This document shows positions 51,625-62,200 of a stretch of 64,000 nt of DNA, piece by piece. Position numbers and translations under genes: made by a program. The first letter of the stretch is position 1, and each line of letters begins with the position of its first letter. The notes below the pieces were generated by a model. That model was not told the origin of the DNA. It worked only from the letters and a program-made list of their open reading frames with translations, and did no database searches. Origin of the DNA: Spirogloea muscicola (Eukaryota > Streptophyta > Zygnematophyceae > Spirogloeales > Spirogloeaceae); NCBI GenBank assembly GCA_009602725.1, contig WELB01000102.1:388961-452960 (forward strand), read 5' to 3'.

Positions 51625-52795
51625 CGTTGGCAGCCCACATGCTTAGGTGTGCATGGGGCGGGGAGCGGACAGGAACGCACGACCTGCTGCGAAATGCCAT
51701 GTTTGGCATCTTCGTCGAGGCCGGTTATGCGGTGGCGCTCGAGAACACCAGCGTCATGCCTCCGACCGCTGGGGCATATGGCCGCATCCACACCCGGCGC
51801 GCCGACCTCGTCGCCAGCGCGCTCGGCGGGGGGCCTCGGCTCATCGCAGACGTGGTCACCACTGACAGCTTTGCTTCCAACAGTGCAAGACGCTCGTCGG
51901 AGGAGGCGGGCTACGCAGTCGGCCAAGCGGCGGGCGAGAAGGAACGGAAGTACTCTGACCACCCGGTGGGCGACGAGTTCGTTCCACTGGCAGTGGACGT
52001 GCACGGAGCCTTTGGCTCCAAATGGCTTGACTTGCTCCACCGCCTGGCGCGGCGTGCAGCGGCCCGCCGCCTCGGGCAGCAGGGCGAGCAGCCCGGCTTC
52101 AACGTAGCCGGGTCCCTCGCTCAGGTGTTCCGTATGCGTTTGGCCGTCTCGATGCAGCGGTCCCTCGCCTTCGCGGTTCACTTGCGCGCAGGCCGAGCTT
52201 TGGCGGCGGCCTCCGGCTTCCGTTAGGGCGACGTCTTTCCACCAGCTAGCTACTCGGATCTGCATCTCCTGTCCAGAGGTTACTGAGCGTTCCCTGGGGA
52301 GAATGGAGCAATGAAGACTGCTTCTGCCCTCTAAATACCCATCGAGGTTTCGCGGAGCCCTGCCTCTGGCCTCCTGGAATTGTAAAGCGCCCGGCCACTT
52401 GCTACAAGGGAGATGCAGATGGCTGCTCAGTATCCACGTGTGAGCAACAGCAGATCAGAGTAACTCGGAGCAGGAGAAGCGGCACTTTGCCGAGACCCGG
52501 AAACAAGCCCTCACAGAATATCCGCCAACGGCAGCCGCCTCCGCTGCAGATTGCGGGGACCCGTGCCTAATACTAATACTAGTAGAGTTCTACCACTAGG
52601 AGGCCAGATTCCGAGATGGGGCTTATGCCGCCGTCGCGCGCTGAAATCCAGATTTTCAGCATCGTGTGCCGTTATTCAGGTTTGCGCTTTCTCCATTATC
52701 GCGCGTGGTCCTTCGCCCGACTGGTGAGGTGGTTGGTCTCCTCAGTACCCTCCAGCTATCATTCCCATGATAATGATGTTCCATCTATGTAAATT
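51617..52795 (+). mobile_element. LINE 3' part with endonuclease-like domain (copy 2)
   Basis: 51627-52226 is a 200-codon frame starting in the zinc-finger end (AAHMLRCAWGGERTGTHDLLRNAM). It continues through the endonuclease-like core (RRADLV near residue 57 and RLIADVVTTD near 70-79) into the C-terminal region shared by all copies (DVHGAFGSKWLDLLHRLARRA, MRLAVSMQRSLAF, HLRAGRALAAASGFR). A TAG replaces the Gln that follows GFR in copy 1. The ORF end LLSRGY is at about 52286, followed by a 3' UTR to CCATCTATGTAA at about 52790. 5' truncation is typical of LINE insertion. Confidence 0.8.
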
Positions 52796-53290
52796 CGTCA
52801 AAGGAATCCTGCGCCTCCTTGTCCAGCATCACTTGGTGGACATCCTCCAGGTCATAGTGTGGCTTATTCAGCTGCTGCCTGCGCATCATCAGGAGATCTC
52901 TACATGCCCTAGTGCTTCACCAGCTACCACACGTAAGAATTGTGCTGCTAAATCCTCTTGGCTGATGGTAGTCTCCGACTTCTTTATCAGTTAACATAGT
53001 AGAAATAACAGGCTGTTACAGTTTCATCAGCCTCACGGTTGAATCTAAAGATTACCTGTTTATATCTCATTGCATTCTCAGGGAACTGTTGAGCAAACCG
53101 TCTGAATACTTCTGCCACAGGATCCTGAAGAAGTTGGGGACCTGCCAGCTTTTCTGCGTCAGTGGCGGTCTCCGCGACTGGTGTCCGCATGGTCAGAACC
53201 TTATGCCTGAACTTACGGTACATATTTCCCGCATCACCAGTGCAATACTTTGTTGAGAGAGTGACCTTTGCCTCTCTGCTCACCTGACAC
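52796..53290 (-). pseudogene. Gag-like fragment, probably of the 45-kb retroelement
   Basis: 52987-53283 is a 98-codon minus-strand frame with a gag-capsid look (FRRFAQQFPENAMRYKQVIFRFNREADETVTACYFYYVN), AT-richer than its neighbours and similar in composition to 44.9-46.0 kb. It may be the 5' part of the gag whose zinc knuckle lies at 45.6-46.0 kb, displaced by LINE copy 2 and family E. I cannot prove the link. Confidence 0.4.
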
Positions 53291-54065
53291 CCTTGTAGGT
53301 CCAGTTAGCATAGCTCTGCAATAGAATGAGTTTCAACCTCGGATAGAGTAGTATCATCCTTTGTACCTTGGTAATTTGGCAAATTTTCTCACGCCATGCT
53401 GATCCTCCTCCGAACACGACAGGTTGACAAAGGTGGAACAACTGCAGCCGCAACAGATTCAGAAACTACAGACATAGATGGATCAGAGTCGGCCAGATCT
53501 GCAGTAGTCCGATCGTCCAGATTGACGCCTTTGCCTGACCTAAGTCGCATACAACAGCTGACATAGGTAGGTCAAATATTCACACAACAACTGATTTGGA
53601 ATACTAAAAGCAAACCCTAGCAACAGTCACACTAGCAACCTTGAGCAAGAATCCAAGCAAATCCAAACAACAAACTCAAGCTCAAGAGAGTGCTAGACAG
53701 TCCAGCGCTAGACACGAGTCCTACACTAAGACAGCAGTATGCTTTGCAAGTAAGAGGTCATTGGACTCTACTGAGTGTTTGTATCCAGTATCCAGTACTA
53801 GGTGACTTGTAGCCGCTGTTTTACCAGTCCGATGGTGAGATGCAGGCATACAAGTGTATCTTGAAATGCGAGCAATATTAAAGAGCATACACAACAAGCA
53901 AATGTGCTGAATCTTGTCCACAAGATGATCACTTGTGTAAGGTCAGTGAATGCCACTCGATGATGGTGCTGCTAGGCCTCAATGCACAGCCTTAACTGAT
54001 GCAACCGGATAACTAGTGCTCAACCTAGTGAAGCTTGCGATGTGCAGCGCAATACTCGAGGCTGC
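53291..54065. other. AT-rich spacer, no gene seen
   Basis: Direct ACTCAAG..CTCAAGAG-type words and short frames only. It could be leader or LTR of the gag element above, but no repeat partner was found. Confidence 0.45.
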
Positions 54066-54365
54066 TCACCACAGAATCACCACGAGTTCTCGCAGTCGCG
54101 CCGCGGGTCCGTGCGAAGGTTTACTAGCTGCTGCGGCTCCTGCCCTATGCTCTATGCTTCTATGGCGCGGCGTTGGCGCAGGCGTGGCTCGCGGCAAGAT
54201 GGCAAACCTTGCAAAGCGGACTGCTTCGCAAGAAGGAAGTGCTCGCCCATTGAGCATAGGGGCTGGAAAAGCGAGCCTAAAAAAGAGTTGACAAAGGACG
54301 AGAGGGGGCCAGGGGAAGCGCTAAGAAAAACAAGCACACAGAGAAACAAAGCAGCTACGGATCAC

Positions 54366-55272
54366 TCAGTAACCCCTGCTAAGCAGCCTCAGGTCAGAGA
54401 CGCTAGGCTCCTGGAATTGGGTCCCCTGGCCAGAGCCAGAGGCAGCAGCGAGGGCTCTGCCGGCCCGCAGGTGCAGCGCGCGGGACATCGACCGCTGCAG
54501 CGAGACGGCCAAGCGCATCCGGTACACCTGCGCTAGCGACCCGGCTGCAGGCAAGTCCACCGGCTCCCCATGGAAGCGAGGGGCGATGGCGTGGCGGGCG
54601 AGCTGGGTGAGCAACTCGAGCCACCGAGCGCCCAATGCACCATGCGTGTCAATCGCCAGCGGGAAGAACTCGTCTTCCCCGGGGATGGTCGGCGTACTTG
54701 AGCTCTTTAGCCCGAGCGGCGCAGGCGACCGCATACCCAACCTTGGTGGCACGTTGGGCTGGGTGCGAGCGGTCATTTGCGTCGGTGGTCACCACGTCCA
54801 GGAGAAGACGTTGCCCGCCAGTCTGTGGGGTGGCCACCAGGTCTACGCGACGGGCGTGGAGACCGTCAGCCCTTTCCTGGAGCGGCATGACGCAGGAGTG
54901 CTCCGCTGCCACCGAGAAGCCAGCCTCCACCAGGATGCCATGCATCGCATTGCGGAGGCGGTCGTGGGCCGCTGTCCGCTCGCCGCCGTGGGCGCAGCGC
55001 AGAACATGAGCGGCCAGCTCCCCAGACTCGGCCCCTCGCTCGCCGCATACACACTGACGCACGCCCTGGAGACATGGAGGCGGCAGTCCCAGGAGCCGGT
55101 GGATGGCAGTGCGAAATACCTTATTGGGGAGGGTGAGGGCGTCATTGATGGGGAGCGCCTGAAGCCACGCCGCTGCCCCCGGGGAGGAGGCCGATTGAAG
55201 TCTCGCGCGCCCTCGCAGGTCGGCCGCGGGAAGCTGCAGCACGGCGGTGGTGTAGGCGGCCTTGTCCACCAC
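54366..55272 (-). pseudogene. LINE zinc finger plus restriction-like endonuclease region
   Basis: Frame 54649-55272 (207 codons): possible CCHC finger Cys74, Cys76, His89, Cys93 (CVCGERGAESGELAAHVLRC). It is followed at once by an R..AHDRLRNAM helix and an acidic pair Asp144 (RRVDLV) and Asp159 (RLLLDVVTTD), 14 residues apart. This order, zinc knuckle then D-X12-14-D, is the pattern of the C-terminal restriction-like endonuclease of R2/CRE-type LINEs, which nicks the target to prime reverse transcription. A frameshift near 54700 leads to 54366-54776, the conserved C-terminus (DTHGALGARWLELL, MRLAVSLQRSM, HLRAGRALAAASG, LLSRGY). Family assignment is by motif only. Confidence 0.65.
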
Positions 55273-55300
55273 GGCCGCGAAGCGCGCTTGGACGCGCAGG

Positions 55301-55915
55301 TCAGCGGTGTGCGCAAGGTGCGCAAAGGAGACCGCCTGGCCTGCCAGGTCCGGGTGCGAGCAGCTCCTGGTGGGCGTAGCGAAGCAACACCTGGAACGGC
55401 AGCGCGCCTACGTCGACCTCCACCACCGCCTGCTCCAGTGCACGCCGGCCGTGGACCATGAAGCGCTGGGCCACGGAGGCGGCAGTCTGCGCCCAGCTGC
55501 CGAGGTATGCAGCCCGGCAAGAACGGGCGAGCGGGGGCAGGCCGAGACCACCGTGGCTGAGGGGTAGCGCCGCCTGGTGGATAGCGGCTGGCGACTGGAG
55601 GAAGCCCTGGTGGCGGACCAGGGCCGCCAAGCTCGCCACCATGCCTGCGTCAAAATCTGCGTACGCCGCCAACGCCCCTGGGGACGGCGGAGTGGCCCGC
55701 GTCAAGTACTGGGGCCGCTGCCCAATGGCCTTGGTCAACATGGCAAACGACAGCAAAGGGCTGCTCGTTCCGACTTGGGCCGGGCGCGACAAAGATCCTA
55801 GCGCTGCCTGATAGGCCAGGTCCGGCTGTTGGATACGCTGGTTGATTAGCTGGATGGCCGGTTGTCGAGGGCCGTCACCTGCCGCAGGGGGCCGACTCCA
55901 CCGTAAGATGGGCAT
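55301..55915 (-). pseudogene. LINE reverse transcriptase C-terminal (thumb) region
   Basis: 204 codons. It has the motif seen after the RT palm in many non-LTR elements: IHQAALPLSHGGLGLPPLARSCRAAYLGSWAQ at about 105-137, preceded by a helical stretch (FDAGMVASLAALVRHQGFL) and followed by GALPFQVLLRYAHQELLA. The catalytic palm with YxDD is upstream and missing. The same motifs occur on the plus strand at 62855-63260 beside the telomere, so two separate insertions of this LINE are present. Confidence 0.75.
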
Positions 55916-56126
55916 CGTCAGCCGTCCGTTACACGATCAGATAATGAGCTCGCCCATAGAAGAGCTCGCCCATACACGATCGCCCCGCCACCGCTTCGAT
56001 ACCGCCCACCTCCACGGTCTTGTGGGTGGTTGAGGTACCTTCAGATGGGCTTCCCTCGTTGCGCCTCGAACGCTCTTCTGACGGTCGGTGTCGCGTGTGG
56101 GACTGGGCCCTTGTAGTCGCTCCGTC

Positions 56127-56242
56127 GTTGTTGTCGTCCGCATTTGATGAGCGGTCGATGTTGTTATCGTCCGCGTTGGATGAGCGGTTGATGTAGTTGT
56201 TGTTCGCATTGGATGAGCGGTCGATGTTGTTGTTGTCGTCGA
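56127..56242. repeat. 33-bp minisatellite
   Basis: Three units (56127, 56160, 56193) and a partial fourth, each ending in GATGAGCGGTYGAT, followed by a GA dinucleotide tract (56241-56254). Confidence 0.9.
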
Positions 56243-56270
56243 GAGAGAGAGAGAAGGGGAGAGAAAGAGG

Positions 56271-56420
56271 TGGTCCTCCATCCTTAGCGTGAATATCACA
56301 CGACAGAATATGACCCAGCCTAGGAAGCCACAGGGAGAAAAGAAGTGGTCCTCCATCCTTAATGTGAATCACACACAAAAAAGGATGAGTCAGCCTAGGA
56401 GGCCACGTGGGAAGCCAAGT
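56271..56420. repeat. 75-bp tandem duplication
   Basis: TGGTCCTCCATCCTTA starts at 56271 and again at 56346, both followed by GTGAAT.CACAC and CAGCCTAGGA. The copies have diverged by several changes. Confidence 0.85.
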
Positions 56421-56476
56421 CAGCTGTCCTAGTTAGCTTCGACACAAACAAGCAGCCGACGGGATTTAGCACGACA

Positions 56477-56661
56477 GGGGCCTGCTGCGCCAACCTGCGC
56501 CCAGGTGGAGTCGCCGCCGGACGGCGGCGCCACAGGGCCTGCCTTACGCTGCGCCTATGCGCTAGTGCTTTGCCTGTGTAGTGGGTTGGTCCCTAAACCC
56601 CTACAGCTGAATTTAAGGACTGCTCACCCTACAATGTGTGTATAGGGCGAGGTTATCTACA
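56477..56661 (+). repeat. Family B 3' LTR, second part
   Basis: It resumes exactly where 43914 stops (GGGGCCTGCTGCGCC) and runs to GGTTATCTACA, followed by the element's target duplication GTCTC (56662-56666). Confidence 0.92.
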
Positions 56662-56666
56662 GTCTC

Positions 56667-58937
56667 ACGCCACGTCTCCAGATTGTATTTTCTGCTGCAT
56701 TTTTCAAGGAACGAAAATCTGCCCACCGTCTTCCTCTGGCTGGAATCTTGGGACCAATTGATTGTTAATGGTGGTTCACCACTCTCCATCACGAGGTCGA
56801 AGGTGGCATGCAGATTATCTCAATCTACGGTCGATCATGGCGGCATGCCATGTCCGAGCAAGTTGGCAGCCTGTTGGCAGAAGCCAACGGGCTGCAGGAT
56901 GGACCTCGCAAATGACGTATTTACCAAGGGATCAGTATCTGGTGCTTGGGCTGCCTGCAAATATCATTACGAACGAGCTACTATATGCATGCCGCCAGCA
57001 TGCATATAGTAGGCTTGTCAGATTGGTCTTCCCAGACTAGCCATCGCCGCAGTTCCCTCTTCAGTGGCCTCGTGCAGGCACCTCATCAGTGGCCTGGCAG
57101 GAGATTTTGTAACAGCACCAACAAAACGAATGCGTAGATTTCTGGAGGTGCCTGAGTGACATCATGGTAATGATAGTAATTTATTTTCGGGTTGGCTTTT
57201 CACAGGCCTCTCCCCCTTTTGGGAGAATCGATACTTTACACTTCCGTTCCAAAAAGGTCCGCCTTTTGGCGTTGCCGCGCTGCTCCACGCAATACCTTGC
57301 CAGGTTGCGCATTTGCGCGTCAACTGCCTGGCGAGATGGCTAGGCCCTCCAAGCATCCCTCAAGTCGTCCTTCCTATGGCATCGTGTACTGATCAACAAC
57401 AACCCGTATGCGCGACAAGCTGTGACATGCCCCCTCACCTCTGCGTTCGCAATTTCTGACGATGTGAAGCAAGGGACCCCGTTCCTAGCGTGTGCACTTC
57501 CAACAGATGCCATACTTTCTCAACTGAAAGCTACACCGCAAATCTGTCACTCCTTTCCAATTGGGCTTCGCTTCTTTCGCTTCAGTTCACCGCTCCTCTT
57601 GCTTCAAGTCATCAATCGCAGTGTTGCCACCGGTGGCGATTGGGCTCGCTTGCACACCTATCCAGGTTTGGCATCACATCCCGGATCTCTTGTCGAAGCT
57701 TAATTTCATTGTCAATTGGAGGTTGCGGTGGCTAGGTGATTTTCCGTGGCTTGGTGATTTCCCCCCCTTCACGGAGCTGAAATGAGGACACGAAGAGTAT
57801 CAGAGATTGCATCCCCGAAAACATGTGTTCATGCAATACGTAAAGTGGTCACCCTTCTGAGCAATACAAACCCCCTTAGTAACCCCCGGTGTTCAAGGGT
57901 AGACACCCTTAATTATCGGAAGCACGTCGGTACCTTCTTATACACTTCCACGATCCTATGACGGTCAGCATAGCTCTGTATCGCTGCTGTGCAGGTGCAA
58001 GGAAAGTGTGGGACTTTGCCTGTGGCTTCGATAACAATCTTCTATCCCTATGAGTGTTTCCTTACTCTATGCTAAGCGTATGTAGCTGCTGATTTTGTGA
58101 TAGATGATATGTGCTCAGTGGACTCTTGCAGGCTAAGGTCCCAGTAGAGACTGCCGGTGCCTAGAAGAATCACTTCGTTCATCAAACTGGGGCCTGAACT
58201 AGTGGCTCTGCAAGTCCACTGTCAACTTTATCCTCCTCTCCAACTGTCCATCCCGTCTGTCCATCGTGGTATTGCTTACATCGGTGACTTTTGCTTGCTA
58301 CCTGCCATCAAAGAGTAGCTGCTCAATGAGGTGGTGTAAAGCATAAGGTTCGACATGTATCACTGCCGATGGTGATGTTGTTGCAACCTCATTGTGGTCA
58401 TGGAAAGAGCTCGATATCTTCTCGTAAGTTGCTCCGTAATAATCAAGTGATTCTAACACGATGAGTATAACAGCTAGCTGTCTTCACAATGAGTGATTAA
58501 GTGACGAGCTTCCTCCTCACAGTCTCTGACCCACTTGTGGATCGGCAGTAAATTACAAACGCAACAGCCTCATGGGAGAACAGGTGGCACATATGATAAA
58601 TGCAGGCGCACTCATGCGCAGGCACTGTCATGCACCTCGTTGCCTCGTCTGCTGCACCAAGGTGCCCATTCCCAGGCACAAGCTAATGTTGACCTTTATA
58701 TGTTGACCTGTTTCCTGCACAGGCATAATCACATATTCATATCTGCAAATGCCTTAATGTTGCCAAGCAATGGCCGTTGCAGGGCAGCTGACACGACATC
58801 AACGACATAAGTCACCAGCTGAGGTTCCAGGTTGATCTGCCGGTGCCTGCTCTTGAAACCATGCTCCACAGGAAGCGCGGGTTACCTGCCTGTAAACTGA
58901 GGATGACTACCTCAGTGCATAGAGGCAAGTACAGGAA
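56667..58937. other. Low-coding subtelomeric sequence
   Basis: Frames are short (up to 123 codons at 56638-57009) and show no domain I know. Composition is closer to 50 percent GC than the LTR region. It includes the hairpin at 56978-57012. Genes with introns cannot be excluded. Confidence 0.4.
56978..57012. other. 15-bp perfect inverted repeat
   Basis: CTACTATATGCATGC, loop CGCCA, then its exact reverse complement. It is the longest perfect short-loop palindrome I noticed in the window. Function unknown. Confidence 0.9.
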
Positions 58938-59121
58938 GTCAGTATGTCAGTATGTCAGTATGTCAGTTGTCAGTGTGTCAGTATATCAGTATGTCAGTAT
59001 GTCAGTATGTCAGTATGTCAGTATGTCAGTACGTCAGTATGTCAGTACGTCAGTATGTCAGTATGTCAGTATGTCAGTATGCGAGCATGTCAGTATGTCA
59101 GTATGTCAGTATCTCAGTATC
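58938..59121. repeat. 8-bp minisatellite GTCAGTAT
   Basis: About 22 units, mostly perfect, with occasional ACGTCAGT or GTGTGTCA variants. The adjoining array at 59128 uses a related unit. Confidence 0.95.
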
Positions 59122-59127
59122 TCTCGT

Positions 59128-59236
59128 CTGAGTATCTGAGTACCTGAATATCTGAGTTCCTGAGTATCTGAGCATCTGAGTGTCTGAGTGTCTGAGTATT
59201 TAAGTATCTCAGAATCTGAGTATCTCAGTACCTCAA
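59128..59236. repeat. 8-bp minisatellite CTGAGTAT
   Basis: About 13 degenerate units (CTGAGTAT, CTGAGTGT, CTCAGTAC). Same period as the preceding array, probably derived from it. Confidence 0.9.
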
Positions 59237-62200
59237 TGAAATGGAATGTATGAATGTGGAGGTCCACTTTGGAGATCCACAGCCATTGAAAGTGTGACAT
59301 CTTCACCTCTTAGCACCAAAGCTTGCATGTGTCGCAAAATTGCTGCCAGGGCCTCTGTACGTACAGCTCAAGTTACAGGGCAGAAAGGTCTTGCAGAAAG
59401 TTTAGGCCTGTGTCCAATTGCTAATGTCTTTGTGCATGTTCTATATCGTCAACATACATAAGCTGTGTAAACTTCCTTCGCCAGTAACTGGGTAATGCAA
59501 TATCATGCATGCAGTTATCTAAAGAACAACTTCAACAAAGAGTGCAGCGAACTCATTGACTCAGTATTTTTCCATTAAGCTGTCAAGTTGAGGGGAGTTG
59601 CTTCAGAGGCTTCTGCCTTAATCACCACCGTGTCTTCAGGAAATGGAAGTCAGCTCACAGTCCAGCCACATCCTACGTAAACCCGTCCAATAAGCAAAGC
59701 TCTTATGCCTTAAAATTAGCACAATGACCAATTCGAGTGCAGCTAAATCATCTACTCCATACAATTCCCATTAGCTGGCACGTTGAGGGGAGTTGCATCA
59801 GAGGCTTCTAACTTTTACACCATAGTGTCCTCAAACCACGAAGATCAACTCACAATCCTGCCGCATGCTGTGTAACCCATTCTGTAAGCAAAGCTCTTGC
59901 CGTTAAGCAGTATAAGACAGCATCAAACCCGTACAAGGACACCCGTTAATGCCAACCAAGGTACATGGAATGTCAGCCAAGTGATCTGACGTCACGGTAA
60001 TGCACGCAAGCAGAGCACGTACTATTCAATACTTCTTAGCACAGCCAATTTTGTTTTCAATGGCCATCTGCTTTCCTAACGTTAGAGTAAGCCAAGCCGT
60101 CTATGCACTTCCAAAGCAAGCTTGTCTAGCCTGTCAAGCAAATAGAGCCTTACCTGAGACGAGCACAGATACTGCAAGGTGCACATCTATCAGCCCTACA
60201 CAAGAAAATATCAATCAGTAAAGCCTTCAGGCGACAACCATATCTCAATAAAATGGACGCCAGCATCAAGCAACATTAGCTGATATTTATGGCAAGGATA
60301 GCAGCATCTTAATGCAATTGAGTAAGTGGTTCTCGATCTGTCGAATCTAGATTGGGTCTGTTGGGGCCAACGCATGCACCGAGTAGTCAATGTTCAGCTT
60401 CAATAAGCAGTGAGCAAGGGCAAGTATAGACATTCAAGCAGTTCAAAAAGCCAGAGTGGCAACAAACTTGACACCACGATAAACACCATGGCCAGCATGA
60501 ATTGCTGCGCAATATTGGCATAGAGCTCAATTGACATGGCCAGTGCTATGATGCTTGATGCGTGCTTACTACCGCCATCTCCATTTATGACATGTGGCAG
60601 CATCATCGCAACACATCCACATGCATGCCAGCAACTTCAGACACAAGGCGATTCAAGTTCTTGAGTCGCGGGAGTGTCACCGTTTTGGTGTTTGGCACAG
60701 GTGTTGTCATTGTGAAGAGATATTGTAACCGGCTGGTTGTCATCCGACTATCCTGTCATTGTCGTGGTCGACTGTGAATCTGTGATGGCCTTGGGCCCCG
60801 TCTTTACACAGGATGTGCTCCAAAAGAGGAGAGATCTGCACGTCATCTGTCGTTGTACATGTGATGCCGCCTTGCTCGCAATCCTTCATGTGTTTTTGGG
60901 CGAAGTGCTGCCTCTCCCTACCTTCAATCAATTTCCTATCCTGTGGACAAGAACGCCATACACTGTCCGTCGTGGTCCGGTAAAAGTGTGGTCCTTGGTC
61001 GGGCATGGCACGACAGCGCCATGATCATCAATACTTAGGTGTAGCAGACCACGTCGCTTGCACAAGTCAGTCCATTCCAAAGCACTATGTCAGGAACGTG
61101 CACTGGCAAAATATGAGATGGCAATTGTCCATGGAAGCTGGTGACCTGGAGGGGACTTCAGCCCTGGCCAAAAAGCACACTTTCTTGTTTTCGCCGAACA
61201 AGATGCGCATGCATGCAACAATGACGCTGTCTTGGGGTTCGACTTCAGCTTCTCCACACATGTATGCTGAAGGGTACTAATGATGGCGCCCATATACACC
61301 AATTTCTTGATCGTTTGTTCCTAAATACAGCAGCTACTAGTAGCAGCAGCCTCTGCAACTGCTCCACAGTCGCAGTGGTAAATTGCATGTCACTGCCAAG
61401 GTCCTCACTATGTATAAACAAGTCGAGGCTGCCAAAAGGCCAATCCAAGGCTGCTATTGGAAGTCGTTTCGAATGACGTAGGGTCTGCATATTTGCTGGC
61501 CTGTCTTGGTACACATCCTGCCGCTAGAGTGACATGGCCATTACTGACAAACGCGTTCAATCTAATGCCAAGCATATTATCAGCAACAAGTGTTGTACTG
61601 CTCAAGCAGCATTGAACAAGACAAGCAAAATATCTGATGCAGGGACTGCACAATGACTACGACATACTTTAATTGATTGATCAACATTGATCAAGGTATT
61701 ACTGCCTCAGCTAGCCTTACCATCTGCAGTAATCTAGCAGCAAGAATGGCTGAAGCACCACAGCAAACCGCATGTATTTAGAATAGGGGTCTTGGAATGG
61801 ATGTTGATGATGGAGTGAAGTGCGGCGAGGCTTTGTGACAATGCTTGCTACGACAGTTGGTCACTGCGTACCACTTGTGAAGTTGCCAAATTTGTGGGCA
61901 GGATGTGAATGGATGTCGTAGTCAATGATATCAACATATTGTGGTGTTAGGAGATGATGCGCTTGCAGGAGCCATGCAATTGTCACGTTGAAAATGCAGC
62001 CGGAAGATATTGAAGCACAAAACCAAGCCCATTGCAAGGTCAGCGTCGGGGTGCAACTTTGTCAAACAAGAAGTCTGTTGAAAAGAGCAAGCAGCAGGCA
62101 TAATTGCAGTGGCATTATGACAATCCGAAGGAGACATCAAGATGCACCTTTAAGGAAAGTGACGGGGCAGCTATGAGCAACTGCAGTGTGCTGTGGCACA

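Larger units (their letters stand above)
54066..55930 (-). mobile_element. LINE, C-terminal half (copy 3)
   Basis: The longest LINE copy, minus strand, 5'-truncated at about 55930. It has three frames broken by frameshifts: RT thumb/connection (55301-55915), zinc finger and endonuclease (54649-55272) and C-terminal region (54366-54776), then a 3' UTR to about 54066. The protein is described in the next two entries. Confidence 0.8.
43915..56476. mobile_element. 12.56-kb composite insertion in the 3' LTR
   Basis: The family B LTR breaks after GGGG at 43914 and continues from GGGG at 56477; removing the block and one GGGG restores the LTR seen elsewhere (CTGCGGGGCCTGCTGCG). The termini TGTCATGC (left) and GCACGACA (right) are inverted with one mismatch. 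Inside are a minus-strand gag/protease element, family E gypsy and three LINE fragments. I could not identify the first inserted element: no LTR copy shared by the two ends was found. Confidence 0.75.
55931..56476. other. Repeat-rich right end of the composite
   Basis: It holds a duplicated GAGCTCGCCCATA (55947 and 55966 area), the 33-bp minisatellite, a GA tract and two 75-bp direct repeats, and ends GGGATTTAGCACGACA. No coding domain is seen; a minus-strand frame is only the translation of the minisatellite. Confidence 0.6.
38285..56661 (+). mobile_element. Family B Ty3/gypsy element, split by a 12.56-kb insertion
   Basis: A plus-strand element with 5' LTR 38285-38799, gag, protease, RT, RNase H, integrase and chromodomain, and a 3' LTR that starts at 43601, stops at 43914 and finishes at 56481-56661. 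The perfect target duplication GTCTC (38280-38284 and 56662-56666) proves that the two distant parts are one element. About 5.8 kb belongs to it; the rest is the insertion 43915-56476. The coding region has an internal gag deletion, several frameshifts and a TAA in integrase, so it is inactive. Confidence 0.88.

Noticed and set aside
43915-56476. A single 12.5-kb LTR retrotransposon with LTRs at both ends
   Set aside because: The two ends do not resemble each other as direct repeats; only 8 bp are inverted-similar.
56638-57040. Overlapping frames of 92-123 codons as a gene
   Set aside because: The first starts within the LTR end and its target duplication, and neither shows a domain.
58938-59236. 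CRISPR-like direct repeat array
   Set aside because: The unit is 8 bp without spacers; it is a minisatellite, and the genome is eukaryotic.
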